A stretch of 64,000 nucleotides of DNA from contig NZ_JAGP01000001.1 in assembly GCF_000526715.1 (NCBI RefSeq), positions 1,798,001 through 1,862,000 on the forward strand, written 5' to 3'. A program made the position numbers and the translations under genes. This document shows, one piece after another, positions 1 through 8,024 of this stretch. This DNA comes from Hydrogenovibrio kuenenii DSM 12350 (GTDB taxonomy: Bacteria; Pseudomonadota; Gammaproteobacteria; Thiomicrospirales; Thiomicrospiraceae). The notes under the pieces were generated by a model. It ran no database searches. It saw only the letters and a list, made by a program, of their open reading frames with translations, and was not told where the DNA came from. The first letter of the stretch is position 1. Every line of letters starts with the position of its first letter.

Positions 1-508
1 GCAAAAAAGGTTTTTGGGGGTTGCTAAAACGAATTGTCAGAATACCGAACCGTTTTACATTTACATGAGGAATCCCTGAGGGGCCAGTATATTCGGCTGT
101 TTTACTCTTAGTTTCACCTTGCCATTTCGTAATGTCTTTGAGATAAAAACAACCGAATTCATTCATGTGATTACGATAAACGCCTAAATCTTTTGAAAAA
201 TCAAAAAATAGATAATAATCACCTACTTTCATAGCTTGATTATGAACAAAACCAGTAATCAATGCGAATTTTTTAAACTTAGATTTATTTTTAATAAATT
301 CTGGAAGAAATAACAGTACCCCAACAAGAAACAACGAAACACTTATTAAAAAGAACATAACAAGTGTCCCTGAGCCTTTTAATCCATCTTCTCCATTTAA
401 CAGAAAAGCAACAATCGTAATTAATAAAAAAAGAGCAGTTGGGATTAACGCTAAACCAGCTAATCCAAAAAATATATACCCTATAAGCTTAAGGAGCTTA
501 AAAAACAT
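1..508 (-). CDS. Partial membrane protein, function unknown
   Basis: The reading frame opens at an ATG at 508, preceded by AAGGAAATAAT, and stays open to the left edge, so about 169 residues are visible and the C-terminus is missing. Residues about 8-35 and 50-68 are two hydrophobic segments joined by a short acidic loop. After them comes a soluble part (residues about 70-169) with aromatic and basic residues and no catalytic motif I recognise. The layout (two N-terminal membrane helices followed by a soluble domain) resembles small DUF-type membrane proteins common in accessory regions. It is not close enough to the next operon to be called part of it. Confidence 0.6.
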   Translation of the reverse strand, partial: MFFKLLKLIGYIFFGLAGLALIPTALFLLITIVAFLLNGEDGLKGSGTLVMFFLISVSLFLVGVLLFLPEFIKNKSKFKKFALITGFVHNQAMKVGDYYLFFDFSKDLGVYRNHMNEFGCFYLKDITKWQGETKSKTAEYTGPSGIPHVNVKRFGILTIRFSNPQKPFL

Positions 509-663
509 TATTATTTCCTTTTAATGTGTCTGATAGAGCTTCAAGTCACAAGTACAGCCTATGCGATTGAGCGCGTTCAGAATTCTGTGTCATTCCTTTG
601 CGGTAATCTTCAATTTAATTAAGCGCTGATAATTTACCATATCACGACAAAACCACAAGCATT

Positions 664-1188
664 TTAATACACACTTTTACGCAATAGATTCCATTGCCAG
701 ATATGCATCAATACATCGTTATTTGCCTTATGGTGAGACAATCCGTTTGATTTGAATTTTTGTCTGGCCAATAGATAGGATTTTAGAATTTGTGAGTCAC
801 TAAAATCTAATGCTTCATATAACTCTGAAATCAATTGAAACGCCGGCATCGGATAGTTATGCCTCGTTATTTCAGCACAATCATCCAATAGCATGAACAG
901 CCAGTTCAAATCCATATTCGAATCGGCATAAACGGTTTGCCCTTTTAGGTCTTCACTAAATTTTTCTGCAACTGAAATGGCATCTATCCCATGTTGTTTC
1001 AAATAGTCTAGATACAAGCCATGCATACTCTCAGCGTTGTAGTCCCACAAGTAAGTGTCTTTTTGCCAGACCTCCAATGGTTTGATTTCAAATGTCTTTA
1101 CATTATCCTCGCTTGAACCATAAGCGACTTGCACAGGAAATCCCTGCATTGAAGACGCCTCGAAATCAAGGAAGATGGGACTATTCAT
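664..1188 (-). CDS. DnaQ-like (DEDDh) 3'-5' exonuclease
   Basis: This 174-residue protein has the three exonuclease motifs of the DnaQ/RNase T fold. Motif I is the N-terminal FLDFEAS (Asp and Glu), motif II lies in YADSNMDLNWL, and motif III is HHKANND near the C-terminus (His and Asp, DEDDh type). The family removes nucleotides from DNA or RNA 3' ends using two metal ions. It is a minimal domain without a polymerase or BRCT partner. Its ATG at 1188 overlaps the end of the upstream phosphatase gene (stop at 1181) by 8 bases, so it is probably translationally coupled as the last gene of a five-gene operon. Substrate (DNA or RNA) cannot be told from sequence. Confidence 0.8.
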   Translation of the reverse strand: MNSPIFLDFEASSMQGFPVQVAYGSSEDNVKTFEIKPLEVWQKDTYLWDYNAESMHGLYLDYLKQHGIDAISVAEKFSEDLKGQTVYADSNMDLNWLFMLLDDCAEITRHNYPMPAFQLISELYEALDFSDSQILKSYLLARQKFKSNGLSHHKANNDVLMHIWQWNLLRKSVY

Positions 1189-1912
1189 TTTCAGCTATCC
1201 TTACCAGTAGTTCGTCGATACTCATAAGCGTCAATTGACCGCTTCTATCAAAGGTATCGATAAAGCCGCTGTATTTTCCAAACACTGGCTTTGGAAAACA
1301 GGAGTGACCATGAATCGTATAATCTATATCCACTAAAGGTCTTTCCTTTCCATTAGCAGTATCAGCAGCATGGCGTCGGTGTCTTAGCGCTCTTTCTCGA
1401 ATGTCTCTATCCTCTAGAGCGCCAACAAACACTTTCCAGCTATCTATGTCCGGTGGCATACCGGCATGGACAATACCCAGCTTTTTACCTTTAACATTCA
1501 ACTCGATGGCAAAAGGCAGGTGCTTGAGTTTTTCTGCAACCGCTTGCCTTTGAGCATCACTTAGGTCAAAAAACCATGAACTTTCAAACAATGTTATCTG
1601 TAGATAAGTTTCTTCTGCACCATATTCTTTATAGCCGCCGGACAACATGACTCTTTCTTCCGCATAGATATCTAAAATAAATTGTTCATGATTTCCTCTA
1701 ACTGAAAAGAACCAAGGTTCATCAATGAGGGTTAGAGTTTTTAGACTCTCATCCCCCCTATCGACCAAATCCCCTACTGCAAAAAGCCGGTCTCGATCAA
1801 AATCAAACCCAGCGTGACTTAACGCATCCATCAGAGGTTGATAGCGCCCATGGATATCACCTACCAAGAAATCTCGCCCTTTTTGGTTATCAGTGAATTT
1901 CCTGACAAACAT
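1181..1912 (-). CDS. PrpA/lambda-phosphatase-type metallophosphatase (copy 2)
   Basis: A 243-residue calcineurin-like phosphatase of the bacterial PrpA/PrpB and phage lambda type. Metal-binding motifs are visible in order: GDIHG (residues 18-22), GDLVDRG (47-53), RGNHE (72-76), a histidine in IVHAGMP and IHGHS near residue 210. This family acts on phosphoserine/threonine/tyrosine and in some members on nucleotides such as diadenosine tetraphosphate. The ATG at 1912 shares a base with the stop of the upstream paralogue (TAATG) and has GAAGGAG in front. It is the fourth gene of the operon and looks like a tandem duplicate of its neighbour. Real substrate unknown. Confidence 0.85.
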   Translation of the reverse strand: MFVRKFTDNQKGRDFLVGDIHGRYQPLMDALSHAGFDFDRDRLFAVGDLVDRGDESLKTLTLIDEPWFFSVRGNHEQFILDIYAEERVMLSGGYKEYGAEETYLQITLFESSWFFDLSDAQRQAVAEKLKHLPFAIELNVKGKKLGIVHAGMPPDIDSWKVFVGALEDRDIRERALRHRRHAADTANGKERPLVDIDYTIHGHSCFPKPVFGKYSGFIDTFDRSGQLTLMSIDELLVRIAENE

Positions 1913-2709
1913 TACTGAACTCCTTCACAGACTCTTTTGGCAATCTCTTCAACACTCATAATCGTTAATTCACCAGTTATATGCCCAGTGTCTATCCATA
2001 GCTGATTACCACACTGGACAGGCTCATGAACCCCCATGTGGCCATGAACTGTCGCCAGCACTCCATCGACATTCCGTTCAATAAAGTCTCTCGGACTAAC
2101 ATGTCTATTACTAAAAGGGTCATAGGCGTTCATAATTTGAGTACGGTTCCAGGTCGCCTCTTCTCGTAACTCACGACTCAACTTGAGCTTAGATAAAAAC
2201 GATGTCCAATTGTCACAACTTCCTGGTACCTCTGCATGCACGAGACCAATGTCACCCCAAGGGGTTTGCAGCGTAATCGCATAAGGCAAAGCAGAGAGCA
2301 GCTGATAAATGCGCTCTCTTGCCGAGGCATCTCTTAGTTTATAAAACCATTTTCCACCATTCATCATATGAATCTGTTTAATCTCATAGCGAGACCTTTG
2401 CAAGTTCTGATAAATCGATACAACACTACTGGGCGATTCAAAATACTCAACGACAAACTGGTCATGATTGCCTCGAATCGCATAAAACCAATCGTTTTGA
2501 TACAGCATATCCAATACCCGAACGTTATCTTTGCCTCGGTCAATCAAATCCCCTAAAGAAAAGAGTCTGTCGGCCTCTGGATTAAAAGCTACACGATCTA
2601 ACGCTCGTTGTAGCTTTTTCAAATGACCGTGAATATCGCCGACAATAAAATCCCTTCCCTTTTCATTCGAGGGAATGGTTAGATGTATCGGTTTGTCGAA
2701 CTCACTCAT
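1912..2709 (-). CDS. PrpA/lambda-phosphatase-type metallophosphatase (copy 1)
   Basis: A 265-residue calcineurin-like phosphatase. I place the start at the internal ATG at 2709 because AAGGAAAACAA precedes it; the longer frame to 2766 would add residues overlapping the upstream gene. Motifs: GDIHG (24-28), GDLIDRG (53-59), RGNHD (79-83), IGLVHAEVP and TVHGH in the C-terminal half. All metal ligands of the PPP-like fold appear present, so it should be active. It is paralogous to the next gene downstream (same motif order and similar C-terminal WIDTGHITGELTIMS / FIDTFDRSGQLTLMS ends). Third gene of the five-gene operon. Confidence 0.85.
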   Translation of the reverse strand: MSEFDKPIHLTIPSNEKGRDFIVGDIHGHLKKLQRALDRVAFNPEADRLFSLGDLIDRGKDNVRVLDMLYQNDWFYAIRGNHDQFVVEYFESPSSVVSIYQNLQRSRYEIKQIHMMNGGKWFYKLRDASARERIYQLLSALPYAITLQTPWGDIGLVHAEVPGSCDNWTSFLSKLKLSRELREEATWNRTQIMNAYDPFSNRHVSPRDFIERNVDGVLATVHGHMGVHEPVQCGNQLWIDTGHITGELTIMSVEEIAKRVCEGVQ

Positions 2710-2732
2710 TTGTTTTCCTTGCTGCTTGTTTT

Positions 2733-3449
2733 TTATGCCTTGGCATTGACGCTTTGCAACTTGCACATTGTTTTGTCACCATCATGCGTTATCTCAAACA
2801 TCTGCGGCAATCTCGACAAATATCCTGCATTGCCCATCAATGCACTATTGAGTGCCAGATAGCTTTTATCTACTACTCTATCACCATACCCCTCGTGGAT
2901 ATGTCCAAAAAGATGGGCGCCGATTTGCAACTCATCAATGCGTTGTCGCAGAAACGGACAACCTAAATTCGGCTGATGACTCTTTGATAACTGATTGTTA
3001 TCCAATAGACCGTAGGCCGGTCCATGGGTAATCAATACATCGGTTTTTTCTGGGATTTGGTCCCAAAAAGTTTTCTGCTCTTCTGGATATAGCTGAAAAG
3101 ACCAATCCATAAATTCCGGAGTAAAGGGCGACCCCCAGAAATAAATTCCATCGATCTCAACGCCCTTGTTCATTAAGAGGGTGATACCTAGGTCTTCAAT
3201 GTCTTTTAATGCGGCTTTGTCCTCTAGGTTATAAATGGTCTCGAAAAACTTGTCATGGTTACCAGGCACCAGGATTTTGTGGTCATAATCCAACTTAGAA
3301 AACCAGTCTAAAAACGCATAGCATTCATTAACGCCACCGACACGCGATACATCACCAGAATGCACAATCACATCCGCCGAATAGCTTGAAATAGAAGCAT
3401 CCAGAAAACGATGTGCGCCATGGGTATCCGATATATGAACAACTCTCAT
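2733..3449 (-). CDS. Calcineurin-like metallophosphoesterase (Mre11/UPF0046-like)
   Basis: This 238-residue protein has a different branch of the metallophosphoesterase fold from its two neighbours. Motifs: HISDTHG (D8, H10), HSGDVSR (D33), PGNHD (residues 62-66), ITHGP and FGHIHEGYG. The short DTHG start and GHIHEGYG end are typical of small phosphodiesterases related to UPF0046/YfcE-like proteins, which act on phosphodiesters or nucleotides. It begins 13 bases after the AAA+ ATPase stop and ends 24 bases before the next start, consistent with one transcript. Two phosphatase types plus an exonuclease in one operon suggest nucleic acid end or nucleotide processing, which is inference. Confidence 0.82.
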   Translation of the reverse strand: MRVVHISDTHGAHRFLDASISSYSADVIVHSGDVSRVGGVNECYAFLDWFSKLDYDHKILVPGNHDKFFETIYNLEDKAALKDIEDLGITLLMNKGVEIDGIYFWGSPFTPEFMDWSFQLYPEEQKTFWDQIPEKTDVLITHGPAYGLLDNNQLSKSHQPNLGCPFLRQRIDELQIGAHLFGHIHEGYGDRVVDKSYLALNSALMGNAGYLSRLPQMFEITHDGDKTMCKLQSVNAKA

Positions 3450-3461
3450 CCCTATATTCTC

Positions 3462-4529
3462 CTAATAAAACCCAATGCGTCGTGGCTCATCTTCTTGATA
3501 GCGTTGCTGCCACTGTAAATCGTCAGGCATCAAATTGTTTCGATTCGCTTGTATAGCTTTGGCATAAGCACTTTCAAACACCTGAATCATTTGTCTAGGA
3601 CTCATCGATTCCAGAATATTCAAGACTTCAGCTGACAGCTCATCAAACTGAATACTAAGCGCATATTCTTCTTGTAAATTATGGTGCACACTTTTGGCTA
3701 CCATTCTTACCTGGTCTGTTGTGAGATTTGGAATCTTAAAGACTCGAAACCGTGACACAATGGCCGGGTGAATTTTGTTCACATCATTTGCAGCAGCCAC
3801 AAAATTGATACAACTCGCATTAAAAGCCACAGCTTGACCATAGCACTGGTCTATAAACTTAGAGGCGGCATTAGGTTCCAACAAATCATACATTGCAATC
3901 ATTGGGTCTCCACCGTTGCCATTAGACTGAATGACTTTATCCAGCTCATCCAAAAAGTAAATAAAGTTGCCTACTTCTTGGGTTAATAATTGGCTTGCAA
4001 TAGAGCCGGGTTTTGCGCCATTCCAACTGGAATCCATACCCGCCAACCCAAAATTCGAGGATAAGGCACCGGCATTCTCCTGAACAAATGGCACATTCAA
4101 AATACCGCTTAGCTTATTTAAAAACGCGGTTTTACCAACCCCGGGCTCTCCTACGAGTAATAAGGGCTTAAAATGCACAATCTTTTTTCCAGCCAACATC
4201 AATGTCATTTGACTTTCTAAAAAATCAATGACCTCAGAAAAATTTGGAAAGCTTTTTTTCATACCCTCTAAGTTTTTTAAAATCGTTTTATTGACTGGCT
4301 GCAAAAGCTTCCAGTCACACATTGACTCTAGACCTGAAAATAAATCTCTCTGAACTTTGTTAACTGACTCGATATGCTCTTTTTTTATAAACACTTGCAG
4401 AGCATTTTTCTTTCTCGCCAAAACCCTAGATTCTTCTTTTGCTACCGCTTCTTTTTCTTTTTCCTGCGCTTTCTCAGCCTTAAATGCCTTCATCCTTTGT
4501 TTTGCGCGTTGTTGCGATTCATCATCCAT
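3462..4529 (-). CDS. AAA+ ATPase with Lon-like ATPase module, no protease domain
   Basis: 355 residues. The first 45 are highly charged (Lys/Glu/Ala/Arg-rich) and probably form a coiled coil. The AAA+ core follows: Walker A GEPGVGKT (127-134), Walker B FLDELDK (192-198), sensor 1 asparagine in AAANDV (about 248), arginine-finger region SRFR (259-262) and a C-terminal helical lid. The ATPase sequence recalls Lon, but the serine/lysine peptidase domain is absent, so it cannot be a protease by itself. It is the promoter-proximal gene of the five-gene minus-strand operon and is divergent from the HsdS/HsdM-like pair across about 150 AT-rich bases. Likely acts as an ATP-driven remodeller or sensor; partners unknown. 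Confidence 0.8.
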   Translation of the reverse strand: MDDESQQRAKQRMKAFKAEKAQEKEKEAVAKEESRVLARKKNALQVFIKKEHIESVNKVQRDLFSGLESMCDWKLLQPVNKTILKNLEGMKKSFPNFSEVIDFLESQMTLMLAGKKIVHFKPLLLVGEPGVGKTAFLNKLSGILNVPFVQENAGALSSNFGLAGMDSSWNGAKPGSIASQLLTQEVGNFIYFLDELDKVIQSNGNGGDPMIAMYDLLEPNAASKFIDQCYGQAVAFNASCINFVAAANDVNKIHPAIVSRFRVFKIPNLTTDQVRMVAKSVHHNLQEEYALSIQFDELSAEVLNILESMSPRQMIQVFESAYAKAIQANRNNLMPDDLQWQQRYQEDEPRRIGFY

Positions 4530-4680
4530 ATTACATTCCTCTCATTTGAATACCATGGCCTAAGCCATAAGCATTCATAAACTATATTCTATATATAATT
4601 TTATAAAAGTGAAAGATTTTTGATTATTTTTTATATATAATCTACTAAACAACATTTATGACCATTTGTATGTAACACAC
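4530..4680. promoter_or_regulatory. Divergent promoter region between AAA+ operon and HsdS/M-like pair
   Basis: This 151-base gap is very AT-rich and contains two TATATATAAT-type stretches (about 4590-4600 and 4632-4640), each suitable as a -10 element for one of the divergent transcripts. No clear TTGACA box or operator palindrome was found. Shared control of both gene sets from here is plausible but inferred. Confidence 0.4.
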
Positions 4681-5307
4681 ATGACAACAATCAATATTTC
4701 TGAAATTGCAGAGTTTATTTCTGGCATTGCTTTTGGGAAGGTCAAGCAACTCAATGTCCCATTATCAGTGGCACATACAGAAACGGTTACAAAACTGATT
4801 CGCCCGCAGGATTTACCCAAATCAGGACTATTGAATGCGGAACATCTGCACACAATCCCGACAGTCGAATTAAATGGCGAGCAGCATAATCAAATTCAAT
4901 CTCATCACTTGATTCGATCCAACGACATACTGGTCGTTTCTAAGGGGTCAAGTTTTCGCTCAGCCATTGTTAAAGAGCTTGAAACAGATGTGCGGTTTGT
5001 CATTAATAATAATTTGATTGTGATTCGCCCGAATGAAGTGCCCGCAGACTTTCTATCTTTAATGCTAAACACGCGCTGGTTTTACGAAAACTACATCGCT
5101 CCCCATCAAAAGGACCAACTTTCAGTCAGCATCAAACAACTTAAAGAAACCCAACTAGTAGAGCCCAACTTGGAACAGAAACTGCATTTTGAGGAAGTGC
5201 TAGAAACCTATCACAATGAACTGGATGCATTGGACAAACTCCAATTAGCCGCTAAAGCACATGTGGATAGCTATCTTCTTGAAGCTATCTTTGAGAACAA
5301 TGGATAG
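4681..5307 (+). CDS. Type I restriction S-subunit-like specificity protein (single-TRD size)
   Basis: About 208 residues from the ATG at 4681; a TTG five codons upstream is less likely. The layout is that of half an HsdS subunit: an N-terminal target-recognition-like region containing ISGIAFGKVKQL, the typical phrase NDILVVSKGSSFRSAIV (pattern of type I TRDs: gDil..rg..), a line ending LSLMLNTRWFYENYIAPHQ, and a C-terminal helix LDALDKLQLAAKAHVDSYLLEAIF resembling the conserved spacer helix. Full HsdS proteins have two such halves and about 400 residues. It lies 5 bases upstream of an HsdM-like gene. No HsdR nuclease is nearby, so this is not a complete type I system. Confidence 0.7.
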   Translation: MTTINISEIAEFISGIAFGKVKQLNVPLSVAHTETVTKLIRPQDLPKSGLLNAEHLHTIPTVELNGEQHNQIQSHHLIRSNDILVVSKGSSFRSAIVKELETDVRFVINNNLIVIRPNEVPADFLSLMLNTRWFYENYIAPHQKDQLSVSIKQLKETQLVEPNLEQKLHFEEVLETYHNELDALDKLQLAAKAHVDSYLLEAIFENNG

Positions 5308-5312
5308 GCGTC

Positions 5313-6689
5313 ATGAAAAGAACCACTCGAATTCTCAACTTCTCTGCATCCCCTGCTGCCAAAACAGACCTAGTACCGGTTCTATATTCGCTTTTGTCAG
5401 CGGTGAATTTTCTAAAAAAAGAGGATGCACTTACCTTAACGGTCTTGCTATGTTGGTGTCGATTCAACCAACCAGGTGAGTTTTTAAAAATACAGCATGC
5501 TTTACAGACTAAAGATGTCGACTCAGCTTCTTGTTTACTCGACAACTTATACCAGCAACAAAAGCTGAGTCTGCCTTTCAGTAAAGCGCACTTTTTGGAC
5601 ATTTTTAGAATGGGTAAACCTGAAACCAATCTTAGTAGGTTTTCCGAACTGTTTCATGGACTGTCTAATGAACAATACGATGCCCATCAACTTTCACATT
5701 CGCTATACCAACTCATTCGTCAGAACACACAGACATTTGAAACCCAGGTTTTAAGTAGCAATTCGCTTGAGTTTATAGAAGCGTTGCTAACGCAGCTTAA
5801 CTTACCTGAACATGTAAAAATAATGGATGGTGCTGCATCTTTTGGTCTACTACTACAGCACTTTATCAGCGAAGACGATGAGGTTATCCTGACAGAGCAA
5901 TCGGAAGACCGTTTGCTGCTCTCGAAACTTATACTTAGCCTTCGGGGTATCAGCTCGGTTACCTTCAATAATCATAATCCCTTATGCCAAGAAACAGCAG
6001 TCATTTCAGAAAACGCAGATATTTATTTGAGCTTTCCTAAACAACCTTATGCATTATCGGTTAACGAGCGCAATGCCGACCACTTTTATCTTCCTGAAGA
6101 CCATCATGGCTTGGTCAATCGCAATTCAGCTGATGCTTTGTGGATACAATATGGCTTGTTTCATTTAAACCAAAACGGCAAACTATTGTTGGTAGTCCGA
6201 GATGGCTTTCTATCTCGTTTGGGCTATGACTTAATCGTCAGAAAACAACTGATTCAAAAAAACCTAGTGGATTGTGTGGTTCATTTGAATGCGCATCCAA
6301 GTTTTAAAGGCCAACACCTGAGTCTGTTGGTGTTAGACAAATCAAGAACCTTGGATTCTCTTCCTGTTAGAGTTTTCGATCTCAGAAGTTTATCTGCATA
6401 TGAACGACACGAACTTGATATTGATATGATTATAAATTCAACACAAGAAGCCTATGAAGCCCATGTCGATGCCAGACTCATACCAAACATCAGAATGACG
6501 TTATCTTTTAAAGCTATCCAAAATCATCATTACAGTTTAGACTCAGCTGACTATCGCCAGGATTTATCAAAGGATAATCATCAATGGTCGTCTTCTAAGA
6601 TAACCTATCAGCACTACCAAGAGACCTACAAAGACTTTTGCAAGCAGCATGAAAAGCTTATAAAACTAACTTCTCTCAAAAAGCATTGA
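5313..6689 (+). CDS. HsdM-like protein with degenerate methyltransferase motifs
   Basis: 458 residues following the S-like gene by 5 bases. The arrangement (helical N-terminus to about 130, Rossmann-like core 150-345, C-terminal tail) matches N6-adenine methyltransferases of type I systems. The region QYGLFHLNQNGKLLLVVRDGFL resembles the HsdM stretch after motif IV. The key motifs are altered: motif I reads DGAASFG (172-178) and the catalytic (N/D)PP(Y/F) site is replaced by LSFPKQPY (239-246). I infer that it cannot methylate DNA and may act as a DNA-binding or sensor partner of the S-like protein. It could also be an unusual active enzyme with divergent motifs. Confidence 0.6.
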   Translation: MKRTTRILNFSASPAAKTDLVPVLYSLLSAVNFLKKEDALTLTVLLCWCRFNQPGEFLKIQHALQTKDVDSASCLLDNLYQQQKLSLPFSKAHFLDIFRMGKPETNLSRFSELFHGLSNEQYDAHQLSHSLYQLIRQNTQTFETQVLSSNSLEFIEALLTQLNLPEHVKIMDGAASFGLLLQHFISEDDEVILTEQSEDRLLLSKLILSLRGISSVTFNNHNPLCQETAVISENADIYLSFPKQPYALSVNERNADHFYLPEDHHGLVNRNSADALWIQYGLFHLNQNGKLLLVVRDGFLSRLGYDLIVRKQLIQKNLVDCVVHLNAHPSFKGQHLSLLVLDKSRTLDSLPVRVFDLRSLSAYERHELDIDMIINSTQEAYEAHVDARLIPNIRMTLSFKAIQNHHYSLDSADYRQDLSKDNHQWSSSKITYQHYQETYKDFCKQHEKLIKLTSLKKH

Positions 6690-6702
6690 TGAATTGAGTG
6701 AC

Positions 6703-7800
6703 TTAGTGCTTCATTCCTGGAGCAGCCTTGGTATTAAAATCAAACCCAACAGCAGCTGGTCGATGGGCATTAAACTGATTGACCCTAGCAACGTCTGCCG
6801 AGTCAGCCACTACTGAGAAACCAACTCGACCATTGAGTTTTCGACCATAAGACTGAGTTGCAGTTTGATTTGAGCGGTGTCCCATTAATGCAGCCAATTC
6901 ATTTAAACCGATACCACTTTTTTTAGCATTCGCTGAGAATTGATGTCTGCCGCTATAAAGTGTGATGCGATTTTTCTTGGCTATTTTTTGAAGCTGGGGG
7001 TTGGTTCGATAGAGTTGCCCTAAAAACTGTCGAGCTTTTTGCAAATACTTATCCGCCTCATATCTTATATAAGTTGCCATGGCTTCCTCGTATTGCTTTT
7101 GAGTCAATTGATTTTTTGATACAGGATTTCCTGAAGCTTGAAATTTTTGCGTAGCTTCTTTTTTCAACTGATTGAAAATTTTCTTCAGCTTATAGGGATG
7201 AGTAAATACATCAATACTTTTTCCAAAACTGGTAAGAGCCTCATCACTCAATCGAATAGTACGAGTATCGCCATGACATCTATCATTAGTGTTTTTTGCA
7301 TTTAAAACCCTAATACCAACCGTTTTTCCTGCACTGTCTTTTTGCCACTTAAAATCCAACCATTCAATTGGCCTCAGCCCCCAAATCATTGACGCACTTA
7401 TCATATGAATAATGAACTCGGAATACTGCGATTTTGAGTTGGTCAAAACATCAAATAATATCGCCAGACTTTTGAAATTAATGTGCTTGGCTTTGAGACT
7501 CGAAGTGCGTTTTCCAAAAGTTTCCTGCACCCGCTTTTTAGAGTGGCTGGATTTTAAGAAATCTGGATAGACTGTTGCGATATCGATATCAAATTTAACC
7601 ATCGCATAATACCTTACAGCACTTCTATATTGGCGCCTGGTTGACGGAGACAAGTGGTCTGCTTTGGTATGCAACCACTCCAAGAATGTTGCCCAATTGC
7701 GATAAGTCGACAAATTGTGATTGGTTTCAGTTTCATAACTGTTGATTAATGACTCGGTTCTTTTTTGATAAGCGATTATCGTTAAATTACTTTTGCTCAT
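6703..7800 (-). CDS. Tyrosine recombinase / integrase-family protein
   Basis: 365 residues. The catalytic domain shows the first arginine in WGLRPIEW (about residue 135), the H/YxxR box as YSGRHQF, and MGHRSNQTATQSYG with the histidine and the nucleophilic tyrosine near residue 325. The N-terminal half contains a SAM-like core-binding domain (STRRQYRSAVRYYAM). Insertions between the arginine motifs (residues about 190-270) are lysine/glutamine-rich. It faces the HsdM-like gene (convergent, 13 bases apart). It fits plasmid- or ICE-type recombinases rather than phage P4-type integrases. No att-like repeat was recognised immediately beside it, so its target is unknown. Confidence 0.78.
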   Translation of the reverse strand: MSKSNLTIIAYQKRTESLINSYETETNHNLSTYRNWATFLEWLHTKADHLSPSTRRQYRSAVRYYAMVKFDIDIATVYPDFLKSSHSKKRVQETFGKRTSSLKAKHINFKSLAILFDVLTNSKSQYSEFIIHMISASMIWGLRPIEWLDFKWQKDSAGKTVGIRVLNAKNTNDRCHGDTRTIRLSDEALTSFGKSIDVFTHPYKLKKIFNQLKKEATQKFQASGNPVSKNQLTQKQYEEAMATYIRYEADKYLQKARQFLGQLYRTNPQLQKIAKKNRITLYSGRHQFSANAKKSGIGLNELAALMGHRSNQTATQSYGRKLNGRVGFSVVADSADVARVNQFNAHRPAAVGFDFNTKAAPGMKH

Positions 7801-8024
7801 CTTAACTTCCGTACGTTACATCTATAATATTTAGAGCATACAGTAAGAACGAAAAACTTGAAAAGAGCAAAAACCTGGGATTTCGATAAAAGTTAGAAGT
7901 ATTTATTCAATAGGATTTTTTACACCAAATTACATTGTTTTGATTTATTTTTTTACACCAAACTTTATGGTCTTCTATTTTTTTACACCAAATTACCATA
8001 TCCAATTCTATTCCATCAGCCGCT
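7801..8024. other. Recombinase upstream region with three direct repeats
   Basis: This gap holds three copies of TTTTTTACACCAAA with starts at 7916, 7948 and 7978. The ACACCA cores are at 7922, 7955 and 7985, a 30-33-base period near three helical turns. All have the same orientation. They lie between the 5' end of the recombinase gene (7800) and the 3' end of umuC (8025), so a role as operator or iteron-like binding site for an element protein is plausible. Confidence 0.6.
7916..7997 (+). repeat. Three direct repeats TTTTTTACACCAAA(A/C)T
   Basis: Copies begin at 7916, 7948 and 7978 with near-perfect conservation of T-tract plus ACACCAAA. The regular spacing on one strand suggests cooperative protein binding, as in iterons or recombinase/repressor operators. 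No adjacent replication initiator gene is present, so an origin is not supported. Confidence 0.7.

Noticed and set aside
4681-6689. Complete type I restriction-modification system
   Set aside because: No HsdR gene, S subunit is half size and the M-like protein lacks catalytic motifs.
7916-7997. Plasmid replication origin (iterons)
   Set aside because: Only three repeats and no replication initiator or partition gene nearby.
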